Positions 41,946 to 53,659 of a stretch of 64,000 bases of DNA are shown here, piece by piece (the stretch's first letter is position 1; every line of letters begins with the position of its first letter). The DNA is from Phyto melanocephala (Eukaryota > Arthropoda > Insecta > Diptera > Rhinophoridae), in the NCBI GenBank assembly GCA_941918925.1, contig OW799235.1, positions 108,331,947 through 108,395,946 on the forward strand, in the 5' to 3' direction. Both the position numbers and the translations under genes were made by a program. The notes under the pieces were generated by a model. It had not been told where the DNA came from. It made no database searches and worked only from the letters and a program-made list of their open reading frames with translations.

Positions 41946-43920
41946 TATATAGATATATATGTATATATATGTACCTTTTTAATTGTTTATTTTTTACATT
42001 TTTATTTTAACAAAATCTTATTGTTTATATGTTGTTGCCCTCACTGGAAATTAACAACGAAAAAAACGTATTATTATATCAAATTTGCTTATTATCCTAA
42101 ATGGATAGATTGTAAATAAAATAAACGAAAAAAAAAAATTCTTTCTAAGCCTATTGACTGAAATCAGGGCGAACATTTAAGTCTTTAAATAATGGTCCTG
42201 GCTTCGAATTCGCCAAATTATTCTACACTAGATGTCGTAGAATCGGTAGGTCACTAACTTTACCTACACTCTTCACTGCAGTCGCGATATTCACTTCAAT
42301 ATGGGTTGGAGGTATCAGTTATAAAATAACGTCCACTTGTAGTGGGTTCGAAAGGTCGATGATGCACACCAATGTTTCTCGAAGTGCACGAAAAACATTT
42401 ATTTACAGAAAACTAATATTGGTAAAAATATATTTATCTGTGGACTTTTGACTAAACCACCTAAATCGACAAAAGAACCTTTTTTAATAGCTGAATTAAA
42501 AGCAATTCATCAAAACTGACTCTATTTCTTTTGCAAAATCATTTTTTTAAATTTTTTATTTTTTTAATATGTCGATAAATAGTTGTTAAAACCATTAAAA
42601 ATTTTTTCTATTAAGAGCAATTGTTTAGTATAGGACTTTTCATTAAATACAGAGTTTTTTAATATTCAGCAGAATATAAACTGTATTAAAAAAATACTAT
42701 AAATAAAGAAATCACAAAAAAGATATTTTAGAAATAAACAGTTCATCATGAAATTTCGTACAGCACTATTTTCTAGCAGCCACATTTTCCGATGTATCCT
42801 GCGTCAAACCTCTAATAAGAAGAAGCACAAACAAGGCTAAAAAAAAACAAAAGAGTAAGTCCAGAAAAGTCTTTGTGTTTTTCCTAGCATTTTTCCTTTG
42901 TTTTTTTTTTTTGGTATTAGCAAAACGTGCATAGTTTTATTGTTACTCAGACATCAGTAGTTTGACAGAATTTCCGGCATGAGAAAAAAGGTGAACGAAC
43001 AAAAATTTTCCATTTTCCTACCTGCTAAGTATCCGACAAAAAGTCCTTAAGAACACACTCACAACTTATCTATAGCCGTATGATGAGATTATACCAAAAA
43101 GCGCGTGTTTTACAATACACACAAACACGCATACTCACATAAGTACATAAGTTTAATGGATGCTCGTGTATGTTTGTAGTAACACAAAAAAAAATAAATC
43201 ATTTAATTTGTGAGTACGTATTAGTATTGAACATAAAGCACATTGTGTATTCGCCTGCCATGAGTATGCGTATCGTAAATTTATTATTATTTTTTATTTT
43301 TTTATTTTTGCTTTCTTTTCATATTTTAATATTAAAATTTAATTATAATTCTGTTGCAGAATAGTATTTTTCTCTTTTAGTTTGATGTTAAATATTTGAG
43401 TATTTGTTGGTACAGTGCGGTAATCAGCCCAGGACACAGGACAGGGTGTAAAACAAATCGGCTTCATTTGCTATCAGTGCGCAAGTACAAACAAATATTC
43501 GTTGTTTTCGTTTTGAATTTCTTTAGTTTGTTTTTGCTGTTTCGCACAAATCTAAGCCATGTGGTTGCTGTGATGGGGGTGCAAGGACTTATTTTCTGTG
43601 TTTACGTATGTAAATTCGAAATTAGTGATGGGAGACACGGCAGTTATCGAATACGTTGAAAATGTTGATAGGAAATAGAAAAATATAATTAATTAAAGCT
43701 ATTTTTTAAATAAACACTACAAGTGAGAGAAATTTAACCAGATGTATATACTAAAAGGCGATTTATTTCTCTGTTTGTTAACCGATTTTAACAACAAAAT
43801 ATAACATCTGAAAGGGGTTTGCCTACATATGTGCACAATGTATAAAGCGTGTTCCAAAATTAAATTTAATTGCTCTTCATTTGTGCAATTAAGTGTTTTC
43901 AACGCTTAAAATAGTTCGAC
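41946..43920. other. Intergenic stretch
   Basis: No gene recognised. 42170-42420 is less AT-rich, with a GGGTTCGAAAGG stretch that superficially resembles a tRNA T-arm but has no tRNA around it. 43040-43400 holds short frames without motifs. Confidence 0.45.
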
Positions 43921-43924
43921 AGCT

Positions 43925-44335
43925 TACAGTTTAGGATAAGTAAAAATTAAGCTTTATACGATAGAACAACGTGTCTTCGTTATTGAATAAATACTGTGTT
44001 ATCATGTTGCGATATCGAAGTACAATAACATTCACTACTTGACACGGCTCATTTTGTCCATTTATGGTCCATTAATGCATTCACCACAAAATTCACACCA
44101 AACAGTGACATGTTGTGGATACATTATTTTTGATAATTACATAAGGCTTCCTGGAAGCTCAAAAGCGGTAATTTTGACAATTAACAAAGCCATAAAGTTA
44201 ACAATCATATTTTATATGAAATTTTTGAGCTGCGGTCGCAAAACTTTCATTATTTTTAAAATATTGTTCAGTAATGCGGACACGTTGTTCTGTCACTTAA
44301 CTGCACAATGGCGACAAATTAAAATATTTCGGTAA
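43925..44335 (-). pseudogene. Mariner/IS630-type transposase fragments
   Basis: Minus strand at 44310-44235 reads VTEQRVRITEQYFKNNESFA, the typical N-terminus of this transposase type. At about 44115-44060 YPQHVTVWCEFCGECINGP corresponds to the 'LHPQ.VTVWCG..A.GIIGP' block, and about 44030-43985 VIVLRYRNMITQYLF to the 'VNG.RYR.MIT.F.' block. Intervening parts are lost. Oddly, the + strand at 43955-43985 also reads IEQRVFVIE, so a second N-terminus in inverted orientation may lie there. No ends identified. Confidence 0.55.
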
Positions 44336-44847
44336 CTTTAACACCCTTTATTTACATCGACTTAGAACTTTAAATTTTTACAAGTTACTTTTAACATACA
44401 TATGTATATGCAAAAAATATACAAAAAAAGACAGCGTGATTTTGCTTTTGCCAAAATCATAAGAGAGGAATCAAGGCAGATTAATATGAAATTTCATTAT
44501 TTGAAACAGGGATGGCCAAGTTGGTAAATGTTTTTTTGTTTTTGGTGAAATAATAATCCTTACGTTTTTTTCATTTAAACAGTCAAATTTTGCAAAAAAA
44601 AAGGTTATTTTAATGGGTAAAAACCAAACAGTTTAATACATTTTTTGTTTGTTTTACGATTTTGAAAACGAATTTATTACACTGTAATTCAAAGCTAGGA
44701 TGATAATGTTATTAAAAGTATATTTAAAAATTAATTAAATGTTTCCAAGGTATACCTATACAGGTATACGCAACTGCGAAATGCTACATTTAAGCAACTT
44801 TTTCATAAATGTTTTCCGTTAAGGCATATACTAGTTTGAAAAGTTCA

Positions 44848-45630
44848 CCATTCATCCCATATGAAATACGTACATACATATAAAAAACATACATATATAA
44901 AAACATACCATTGTAAAATTATAAATTTACGTATGTATGTATGTTAAAAAAAAAATTTTAAGAAAAATTAAAAAAAAATTTTAAAAAAAATTTTAAAAAA
45001 AATTAAAAAAAAATAATTAAAATATATATAATAAATATAAAACAAACAAAAAAAATTAAAAAAAATAATAAAAATATATATAATAAATATAAAACAAACA
45101 AAAAAATTAAAAAAAATAATAAAAAAATATATAATATATATAAAACAAACAAAAAAATTAAAAAAAATAATAAAAATATATATAATAAATATAAAACAAA
45201 CAAAAAAATTAAAAAAAATATTAAAAAAAAATTTTTTTTTGGCTTAGCTGGGATTCGATGCCACGTTTTCTCTAACCAGTATACACGTTTGTATGTTGTT
45301 GTTGTAATGTCGTTTTTATGAAAAAAAATCGAGGTGGTCGTGGGTTTTTGCTCATATCTCAGTTGTTTATGTACCGATGTTTCTGATCTACTCCCGAATA
45401 TTTTTGATATTTTAATACCTCACCCGGGTCCAAGCGATGTCGGGGGGCTTCAAAAAGTTGATTTCAACATACACACGGACCGACGGACAGACTGACAGAT
45501 CTTAATCGACTCCCCTATTCATAAGCTTTCAGAAAATATATACTTTATGGGGTCGGAAATGAAAATTGTAGAAATTTCACACGGAATGACAAACCTATAT
45601 ATACCCTTTTTCACTGTGTGAAGGGTATAA
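44848..45630 (-). mobile_element. DINE/Helentron-like element, 3' truncated
   Basis: Minus strand: starts at about 45630 with TATACCCTTCACACAGTG and has the conserved blocks (TTTCATTTCCGACCCC, CGTCGGTCCGTGTGTATG), then a long A/T microsatellite and stops near 44848 (CACCATTCATCCCATATG), before the hairpin end. Closest in the window to 16250-17020, sharing GGATTCGATGCCACG- and GTCCAAGCG-type segments. Confidence 0.7.
44940..45235. repeat. A/T-rich tandem repeat inside the DINE-like element
   Basis: About four units with a period near 51-53 bp, each containing ATAAATATAAAACAAACAAA followed by AATTAAAAAAAATAATAAAA. In reverse this yields a repetitive Phe/Leu/Ile frame (45003-45203) that is not a gene. 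It occupies the position of the family's internal microsatellite. Confidence 0.75.
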
Positions 45631-46056
45631 AAAATAATTTATATTTTTGAAATCCATGATCTGGTTAAAAATTTAATCAAAGTAAATTTTTTAATACCGT
45701 GGGTTTTTGCTCATATCTCAGTTGTTTATGTACCGATGTTTCTGATCTACTCCCGAATATTTTTGATATTTTAATACCTCACCCGGGTCCAAGCGATGTC
45801 GGGGGGCTTCAAAAAGTTGATTTCAACATACACACGGACCGACGGACAGACTGACAGATCTTAATCGACTCCCCTATTCATAAGCTTTCAGAAAATATAT
45901 ACTTTATGGGGTCGGAAATGAAAATTGTAGAAATTTCACACGGAATGACAAACCTATATATACCCTTTTTCACTGTGTGAAGGGTATAAAAAATAATTTA
46001 TATTTTTGAAATCCATGATCTGGTTAAAAATTTAATCAAAGTAAATTTTTTAATAC
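45339..46056. repeat. Exact 359 bp tandem duplication
   Basis: 45339-45697 and 45698-46056 are identical by reading, base for base. The unit spans the 5' end of the DINE-like element plus about 70 bp of flanking DNA (AATTTATATTTTTGAAATCC...TTTTTTAATAC). Because flanking sequence is included, this is a segmental duplication and not two transpositions. Confidence 0.9.
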
Positions 46057-46439
46057 CGTTAGAAAAATTTCATTTCCCATCCCTGCACAAATAAATAACT
46101 CATATAATTTGGCCATTATATTTCCCGATCAGTTGTTGCAACAAGACTACCTTGTGAATGTACGTTTAAATTTAATAAATTAGTGTCTTATTTCGATCAC
46201 TAGGTGACTACTAGCTGAAATAAATAAAAAAAAATTCATACTATTTATATGAAGACGCATTTAAAAATATAATCGAATCCAAAAATATTTTTAAAAAGAT
46301 ACTTAATATAGGAAGGTCATTGAAATTTTGAGATTTCAAAGCGCAGCTGAAAAGTTTGAATTTTATGTTGTCTGTTGGCAAGTTGTGGTATTCTGTTAAA
46401 TCAATGAATTTGTCTTTAACTTTTGGAAACAAAAAATCG

Positions 46440-46862
46440 CAAGGTAATGCTTGCCATTGACAGTAACGGTTGCTCCTTTATCAAGCCGAATTCAGAAAGT
46501 TGAAATTATCAGCCCAGCTGATGGGGAAGCATTTTGTCAAAATTTGTTAAGTTCGCCTGGATTTCATTTATTAAAACTGGGATGGAAAATGAGATTTGGA
46601 TTCCGGTAATAAGCAATAACACTTAAGTGTATTTTTTTTTTGATAAAAAAAAATTTACAAAATTTATGTATATTTGTTGATCTTGCACCATTTGAAATGC
46701 ATTTCAAAAATAATAATAATTTTTTTTTAACTAAATATACCATTAAAATTTTTCCATCCCTGATATATGAATTGGCCTTGACAGAAAACATTCCCAAAAA
46801 AGTTACTTTGATGTATCAATTTGCCGTTGCATATACCTGTATGAATATGACTTGCTCCTTGA
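46440..46862. mobile_element. Composite MITE, reverse copy of 54194-54735
   Basis: Read in reverse complement, TTCATACAGGTATATGCAAC, GTCAAGGCCAATTCA, CAGGGATGGAAA, CAAATCTCATTTTCCATC and CTTCCCCATCAGCTGGGCTG appear in the same order as in 54194-54735. The inner CAGGGATGG-ended piece spans 46577-46762. No coding capacity. Confidence 0.6.
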
Positions 46863-48697
46863 TAATTTTACGAGCAAAATTTTACAAAATACCATTGAGC
46901 AAAATTCATATGTTTCTATGTGGTGACTTTCGGAGTTTTTTCAATTCCAAACAAGACATTCTCCGATGTGAAAATGGACTTTAACAAAATAACGATTTTT
47001 CAATAAAAATGCTTGTTTTTCACCAAACAGTTTTCAGTTAATTGGGCGTACAAACAACTCTTCGTATTAGTGTCAAACCTAAAACTAATTTTCTGTCTAC
47101 AAGTAAATGTTATTTTAAAAAAACTTTTATTTGAAATTAAAAATTTTAAATCGCCCACTAAGTTACTTTTTCAAATAATTCCTGTTGTATATTTTAAAAT
47201 CCTATTTTATCGAAATTGTTCCATCTCTAAACCAAGGAAAAAACTCTTTATGTCACATTAAAAGTTTTGCCTAATTTTCGGCGTTTTCTTTCTCTCTCTC
47301 TTTCTTAACTCTCAAATAAAGTATATCAGTTTGGTATTGTTGTTGCTTTAGCAACACCCCGGTTTTTGTAAGTGTTGGTAGTTTTAAAACAACAGCTGAT
47401 TTAAGTTTACTTTTTTTTCATTAATGCTTTTTAATGAACGTACAGTTTTTTTCAAAGCAAATGATAAAATTCTGTTAAGTAAAAATAGTATAAACGTAGG
47501 ATAACGCCAGCAATAATCATGATAGTACCATCACTTGCCACATAATGATAGCAACAACAAAAATAGCAAAAGCCTTGTTTGAAGTGGGTACGATACGATA
47601 AAACGAAACCTGTTTATTTGTGTGTTTTGTTTTTGTTTCGTTGTCTCACAGCAAATTTGTGGCAAACTAGAACCTTTATGTGCCATCATTGCATATTGGC
47701 CAAGTTAGTTGTAAAAGTTATGTTGCCGCACAAACAACATACAACATTAGGTTGAAGACATAACAAATATTAATAAAAAAAAACCAAAATAATAATAAAA
47801 AACAAACAGAGAAAAGAAAGTTGTAAAGTTGCTTAAAGACACTAAACTGAAAATAGCAAAAAACAACCGAACTGCAAAAAAGCAAGCGGAAATACATAAA
47901 TAAAAAAAAAGATACACAAAACAAATTTATAAATAGCGAGTGAGTGAATCATATTTAAAACCTTAACATAATATTCATCATACTTTTGTCAACATTAAAA
48001 CTAAGAGAAAAAAAACATTATTGTGGTGAATGACTTAAACTTGCCCATAAAATCATCGACACGATTAAAATAATATAAAAACGGATATTTTTTATTGTTG
48101 TATTTGTTGCAACAACAAATTGCTTTAATTAATGTAATGAAGAAATCAAGTAGTTTTAAAACAGTTTCTAAAGTGCTTTGTAGTGTTGTTTTTTATTTTT
48201 CTTCAAAAGGAGTTGAAAAACACAAATCATTGTGAAAAAAACTTTTCAACCTTTTATCACGTCTTTGAGTTTGTTTTATCCTTCTTCATAATTTTTGTTG
48301 TCTTTTTTATACATTTTTGTTGTAGTTTGCTTCAGTTGAACTTTACAGCAAGTGCATTTGTATGATTGTGTTGAAGTTGTGGGTTTCGTTCAGCTTTAAG
48401 GTTGTTTATATTTTTTCATCTTTATTTTATTAAAGAGTCATTCAAAATATTTGTTTTTTTAATGCTTGCCAGAGTTGGGAATTTACAGTTGGAGATTTGG
48501 AAAGTTTTAACAGAACTTAAGATTTCCACAGTTTTTTTTAAGTTGTAGAAAATCTTCGACAAATCTTATTTCTTTTTAAATTGTGTGGTAAACTTTGTGT
48601 TGATAAAAAAAATTGCATTAATCTTAATTTCTAGAAAAAAATCTTAAAAAAAATGTTTTAACAGTTTTTTTTAAGATGTAAATAAGAATTTTACATG
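46863..48697. other. Intergenic stretch, apparently repeat-poor
   Basis: No repeat family or gene recognised. A TCTCTCTCTC run at 47288, and a moderately complex, less AT-rich segment at 47480-47750, could be host regulatory or leader DNA; no direct evidence. Confidence 0.4.
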
Positions 48698-48879
48698 TAG
48701 TGGAAGGTCCAAATACAATTTTATTTTTATATCATATTTTGAAACTAATAAATATTGAAATATTAGCCATCAGTCATTATTAGAGTCTGTTGAAAAGAAA
48801 TTTTATTTGAACTGAAGCACCCGTTGCTAGCTAGTGGACAACACTAATGGTCCCTGTTGTCATATCGTTGCGTTTTGAC

Positions 48880-50230
48880 GAAAATGTGGCTGCTATGGCC
48901 GAAAGTGTACATCGCTGTGGAATGATTTTATTAAGTCGACATTTAACACACCAGAATGATAAGAATTTTGCACAGATCGCTCGTACTATTCCATTTTACA
49001 CTTGAATTGACTAAGAAATTGAAATCAGACGACCATCCATTGCGCTACGGCTTCTCAATTTGAGCCTTACAAAAGCTCCAAGTAAATATAGAATTTGACC
49101 CGAAAATCATCTTTTCTGGCAAAAATTAAGCATCTTTAAACGCCATTTCAGCATTACCGATCCGTGATTATAGACTTTTTATGCACTGAAATAAATAAAA
49201 TAATCTTGGATAATCTTTGGTTTCAGCAAGATGATGCACCATATCACACAGCTAATAGGGTGATCGACTCGGTTTTAAAACCGGTGGAAAACTCGGTTTT
49301 TTACTGTTTCAGCTGGCGGTTTTTTCCAAATGTTAATGTTTCGAATGTCGAATACACCGGTTTTTTTACTCCTGTGAGCCGGTTTTTTTCATTTTTAGTT
49401 TTATGTTCATTTATCTTTGTAACCAAACGTACCATACTATATTTATTACTCAAAAAATTTTCAAAAATCAGAAAATTTATTAAATACTCTTTCATAATAT
49501 TGTAAGAAATTTATTTGTTGTTTCAAAAACAAATGTAAAATAAGAAACATAAAAAGTTTAATTATTATTAGTTTTAAATGGAGAGCAGGTATTTTATACG
49601 TTGTTGCTCTTATAATTTGCTGTGATAATCAGCTGTTCAGTTAAATTTTTTGACCAAATTATTGTACTTTGCAATACCTTTTGATCTCATTTTCGAATTT
49701 CATAATATTTTGCTTCTACGAAATCTAGCGACTTGTACTAAAGACTACCCATAGCTTTACTAATATGTATCTTTGATAACATATGACTTGTATACTAAAA
49801 TAGTTTGGCACACAAAGGGTCATTATTACAACTTGCCTACAAAGTTAATGTTAGTAAAAGGTAAATTTGACTACAGTGAGCAGTGAAGTGACTTTTTAAT
49901 ATATTATATTTTATGTATTCGACCGGTTAACCAGTTTTTTCAAAATTTTCAAAAAAGCAACCGGTTTTTTCTTTAATTCTAAATTTCAAACTATTTGAAA
50001 ACCGGTTTCTGAAAAATGTCGAATAATCGATCACACTAACAGCTAATCAAACAATTGCTCTTTTAAGTACTTAGTTTCGGAATTGTGTTATTAGCCGTCT
50101 TAATGATGCCAATTGGTCGTCTCCGAGCTTCGATTGTCCCCTTTAAACTTTGTGAATATACCAGAAATGATCTACACCTTAAGGCTAGTATCTTCAGAGT
50201 CATTCGTGACCAGAACCAGAAACTATGAAC
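48880..50230 (+). pseudogene. Transposase fragments of the mariner relic
   Basis: At about 48988-49065 a segment reads LELTKKLKSDDHPLRYGF, at 49164-49255 IIDFLCTEINKIILDNLWFQ and QDDAPYHTAN (second catalytic Asp block). After the MITE, at 50047-50200, comes QTIALLKYLVSELCY and degraded sequence in place of the 'WPPRSCDLTPLD' block. Stops and shifts throughout. Related to the relic at 1255-4365. Confidence 0.65.
49256..50038. mobile_element. hAT MITE with ACCGGTTTTTT subterminal repeats
   Basis: Exact 8 bp duplication ACAGCTAA (49248-49255, 50039-50046). Ends TAGGGTGATCGA and TAGTGTGATCGA (complement of right). Both subterminal zones carry several variants of (A)CCGGTTTTTT in both orientations, including the palindrome CGGTTTTAAAACCGG, the sort of clustered subterminal motif that hAT transposases bind. 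783 bp, no convincing coding region. Confidence 0.88.
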
Positions 50231-50518
50231 AAAGTCTTTAAAACTTGGACTGATAAGAAAGCTACTGCGTAGCAAGCTGCGGCATGACCCATAAATAATG
50301 GGTAAAATTGTTATTTCTAATAAATTAATCAAGTTTAGTGTTTTTCATTTAAATTTTTTCAAAAGATATTTGTATTTGGACCACCCTGTACTTAGAATTT
50401 AACGTAGCCTCAAAAAATAAAACGGTGATGTCAACCAATGCACTATTTTTTAGTGATTTCAACTTGTTCTCACAATAGGTAAAGCCTAATAACGTCAAAG
50501 TAACGTGCTTCAGTATTA

Positions 50519-51103
50519 AGGCTGGGGCACAATGAATCCGTCGTCCGTCAAACTTCAACTTTTTCAACTGACAACTAAGTTAAATACATGTTTTCTTATG
50601 AGTGTTGTCACATTCAGTACGTCTCCGTCAACGCAAAATACAAAAGTTGACCAACTTTTAACTTTTGACGTACGTCGAGTACTTTGACAACTACCATATG
50701 GTTGTGCGCAAAAAGCTAAGTCAACCGGCTTTACAGCAGCCGCCGTACTTTTTTGTGATGCATGAGCCGCCACAGAAGCATACAGTTGTTTTCGGTTAAA
50801 AACTCTTATTTTATATATAGATTGTATGAATTTGAAGCAAAATTGACATTTTCTTAAAAAAATATTATTTTGTTTTATTAATTTTTTGCTATTGTAAAGA
50901 TAAGTAAAAAAAAATTATATAAATATTATCGGCCTTCAGCCGCCGCTGTTTGTTTTTGATTTGTCGCAGCAGTCAACAATTTAACTTGACTTATGATCCG
51001 TCAACACAAAGTACTGATTGTGCCAACCCCTCTCCGTCAATACGTTGATGTCAGTTGAAAAAGTTGAAGTTGGACGGACGACGGATTCATTGTGCCCCAG
51101 CCT
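50519..51103. mobile_element. PIF/Harbinger-like element with ~52 bp TIRs
   Basis: Inverted repeats of about 52 bp starting AGGCTGGGGCACAATGAATC, nearly perfect, flanked by TTA on both sides (50516-50518, 51104-51106). The 585 bp interior has additional CGTCAAC- and CCGCCG-containing segments. A 3 bp TTA duplication and AGGC start are shared with 6933-7245. No transposase visible. Confidence 0.8.
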
Positions 51104-51106
51104 TTA

Positions 51107-51705
51107 TACTCCCCGTAAATTTTTAAATGTGGCGTCTACAAGTGCTATCCAACTTAATTTTGTAACAATATGGATCTATAAGTCCAACTGACTATAAACA
51201 GAAAAATAGCAACGCTGGCCTTTTAGCAGAAGATTTTTTTTCAAATGCTCATGAAACATATTTTTTTTCAAAATATTAATGTAAAATCAATATAACAGTG
51301 AAATACATGCCACATTGTGACAATGTTCTCTAAATCAATAGAATTATAGTATATTGTCACAGAGTAGACAATTCCAGCTCGGTCGAATAGCTCTGAAATA
51401 GACTTAAGGCAACTTCCTAAACATAAGAGTTACATTGAATTTCAGGTCGGATGTGGATAATAAAAATTTAGTATTAAGAAGATCAGATGAAATAAAGTAT
51501 TTTTGATACCGTCTTAAAACGCGAGACACTTAAATGCTTTCTTAGATGCAAAATGGGTCATATCAAGCAAACATCGCACTAAATTTTTAAACATTGAGTG
51601 ATACAAGCGATAACGTCTATCCTGTTCATGTTTATTGTGAAAAGATCTTACTTAAGAGATGCATACAGGTTTTGCCCCATAGTGTCTATCTGTCAAAGGT
51701 TTGGT
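51107..51705. other. Intergenic stretch
   Basis: Nothing recognised. Confidence 0.4.
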
Positions 51706-51918
51706 CAAGGCATACATATTTATTCATCAGTTAGTCTTGATTCGTCAGCTGATTTTTTTCTTCTTTACTTACTTATTTAAAGCCTTAGCTGTCAAAGTTC
51801 ATAAATAATAAACAGTTCTCTATCTTATTGTGTTCATTTAAAATATCAAACTTCATATAAATAAAACATAAACAAGAAAAATTCTCTCCAAACTGCAATT
51901 ATAAATAAATAAGCCTTG
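51706..51918. mobile_element. hAT-type MITE, CAAGGC family, second copy
   Basis: Begins CAAGGCATACATATTTATTC and ends AATAAGCCTTG; the interior matches 35015-35222. The right terminal repeat is shortened and no clean duplication flanks it. Confidence 0.7.
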
Positions 51919-53659
51919 AGTTTGACATGGAATTGAATGAATAGACAGGGTTGGAAGTTTGACATAGAGAATTATTTATTAAAAATAAACAAATAATACT
52001 GTAAAATAAATAACGAATCCTTACCACACGTTACCTTACCCTCAAATGGAAAGGAAATAAATAATTAAGATAAATTAAATTGTCTAGGTTACTGTCTGTC
52101 GAAATATAACTGCCACATCTGTTGAATAATATACAGTTACACATTTCAGACTTTATAAACTCACCAATTCACTGACATAAACTCATTTATTGTTTACACT
52201 TTTATGCTGGATTTTAAATTTAATTTTATTACTCATCACCAGTTTCATCGTCATACCCCTCATCATCATGCCCACCTTTTCTGCATAAATGTTCTTTCAA
52301 AGAATAAAATTATAAAAAAAAACATTACAAATACAACAACATTAGACATTTATCTGGCTTAAATCTTTGCAATCTTTCGGTTTTTAAGAATAAACACAAT
52401 CCTTTCTTTTCAAATTTATTTGTTTAAGACTAAAGCCAACGACAACGACAACTGCAACAACCAACACCACAGGCAACATAAAAGGAGTATTCGCTGGAAA
52501 TTATAATGACAATCTTTGCAATACTGGTTACTCAACTCACTGTTATTTTTTTCTTGTTTGCTTGTTTGTTTGTTTGTTGGAGCATGTGACACCCAACTTC
52601 AAAACTAAATCCATATAGAACAGCAGGCGTCGTCAGGCCAACTCACTGAATGGGCGGCGAACAGATAGGCAGACAAATTGTCGTATAAAACCCACAGTGA
52701 GCACAGTTAGGAATAAACCTCTAAAAACGATAAAATGAATTGCTGCTTGTTTTATTGTTTCAATCAGTTATTTTCTTTTAGTTTAGTTTTTTTCTTTTTT
52801 GCAAAACGCTTATTAGGTGCCAGTGCTGTGAAAAAATTAAAAAAAAAAATTTTTTTTCGATTTATTAATAATTTTAAATTTTAAAAATATTTGATTGATC
52901 AAATGCGTTTTAGTTATAGTTTCCAATTTTATAACAAAATTTTTAGAATTCTAATACCATTAAGTTTATGCAACATATAAAACCATAGAGCAGTTTCGCA
53001 ATTCGTTCGTATCTTTTTTTGCAATTCATCACAAAATCTAGGTCCGATTGAACTAGAAATAGTAAAAAAAAAGTAAATTTTTATTCCAAAAATGAAAAAA
53101 TGATTTCACGCATATGGTTTCCGTGGCTGTTCTTAAGGCGCATTCTGTTTTATGTTTTCGAGCATATCCGGCTATATGTCCCGTAACACGAACAATGTTT
53201 ACCTTCAAGGCGTTAATTGTTGCTGCTTTCTCAGTATAAACTAGTAAGTTAACGTGACTCTGTAGGAAATAATTGAAATGTGTTAAAATGTGGGCCTACA
53301 CATTAACAGGTTTACTACTCAAACTAAATTTTTGTCCAAATTCTTATTTTAAAAAATCGCTAGTTGCGATCTTTTTATGGTACGTAGCGCCATCCTATTA
53401 AAACCGCATAAATGAACTTGAGCGAGAATAAAAAAGATTTACAATAAATTTTGAAAAATATTAAGTTCGAATAAATATTAATATGTATGTAATTATAATT
53501 AAGCCCTCAAATTATTTATTACTCTTTCATTTGCTAGGTTTTTTTATTATTGTGCAATTCATTTGGGTAAATTAGCGCCCTAAACACACAAATAATATAA
53601 ACAAGAACATTTGTGGTACCTTTCACTTTATAAATGAAAACATTTCGTATTGTTCAAGG
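51919..53659. other. Intergenic stretch, repeat-poor
   Basis: No gene or repeat recognised. 52430-52730 has clearly higher complexity (CAACGACAACGACAACTGC, GGGCGGCGAACAGATAGG) and a TATAAAA at 52684, so it might be host unique sequence with an exon or promoter, but I cannot support a gene model. Confidence 0.4.

Larger units (their letters stand above)
44507..46085. mobile_element. Possible CAGGGATGG-ended element interrupted by a DINE-like copy
   Basis: CAGGGATGG at 44507 and its complement CCATCCCTG at 46085 bracket AT-rich sequence plus a DINE-like insertion and a tandem duplication. Only about 9 bp of terminal repeat and no target duplication, so this is tentative. Similar CAGGG(A/T)TGG ends occur at 46577-46762, 54282-54468 and 62943-63418. 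Confidence 0.35.
48698..50388 (+). mobile_element. Mariner/IS630-type element relic split by a hAT MITE
   Basis: The right end is CCACCCTG followed by TA (50389-50390); its complement reads CAGGGTGGTCCAAATAC. The left end near 48698 reads AGTGGAAGGTCCAAATACAA, a degraded version. Inside, + strand fragments of a transposase flank the MITE 49256-50038. Net length without the MITE is about 910 bp, so it is also deleted. Confidence 0.7.

Noticed and set aside
42335..42375. GGGTTCGAAAGG resembling a tRNA T-arm or B box
   Set aside because: No acceptor stem, D-arm or anticodon arm can be placed around it.
45003..45203. Hydrophobic repetitive frame (Phe/Leu/Ile) that looks like a membrane protein
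   Set aside because: It is the translation of a 51-53 bp A/T tandem repeat inside a DINE-like element.
45250..45300. GGGATTCGATGCCACG resembling a tRNA-derived SINE box (also at about 16620)
   Set aside because: Both occurrences are internal parts of DINE-like copies at the same position, with no A box at the correct distance.
52684..52720. TATAAAA followed by CAGT as a possible core promoter
   Set aside because: The CAGT lies only about 20 bases downstream, too close for a TATA-dependent start, and no coding exon follows.
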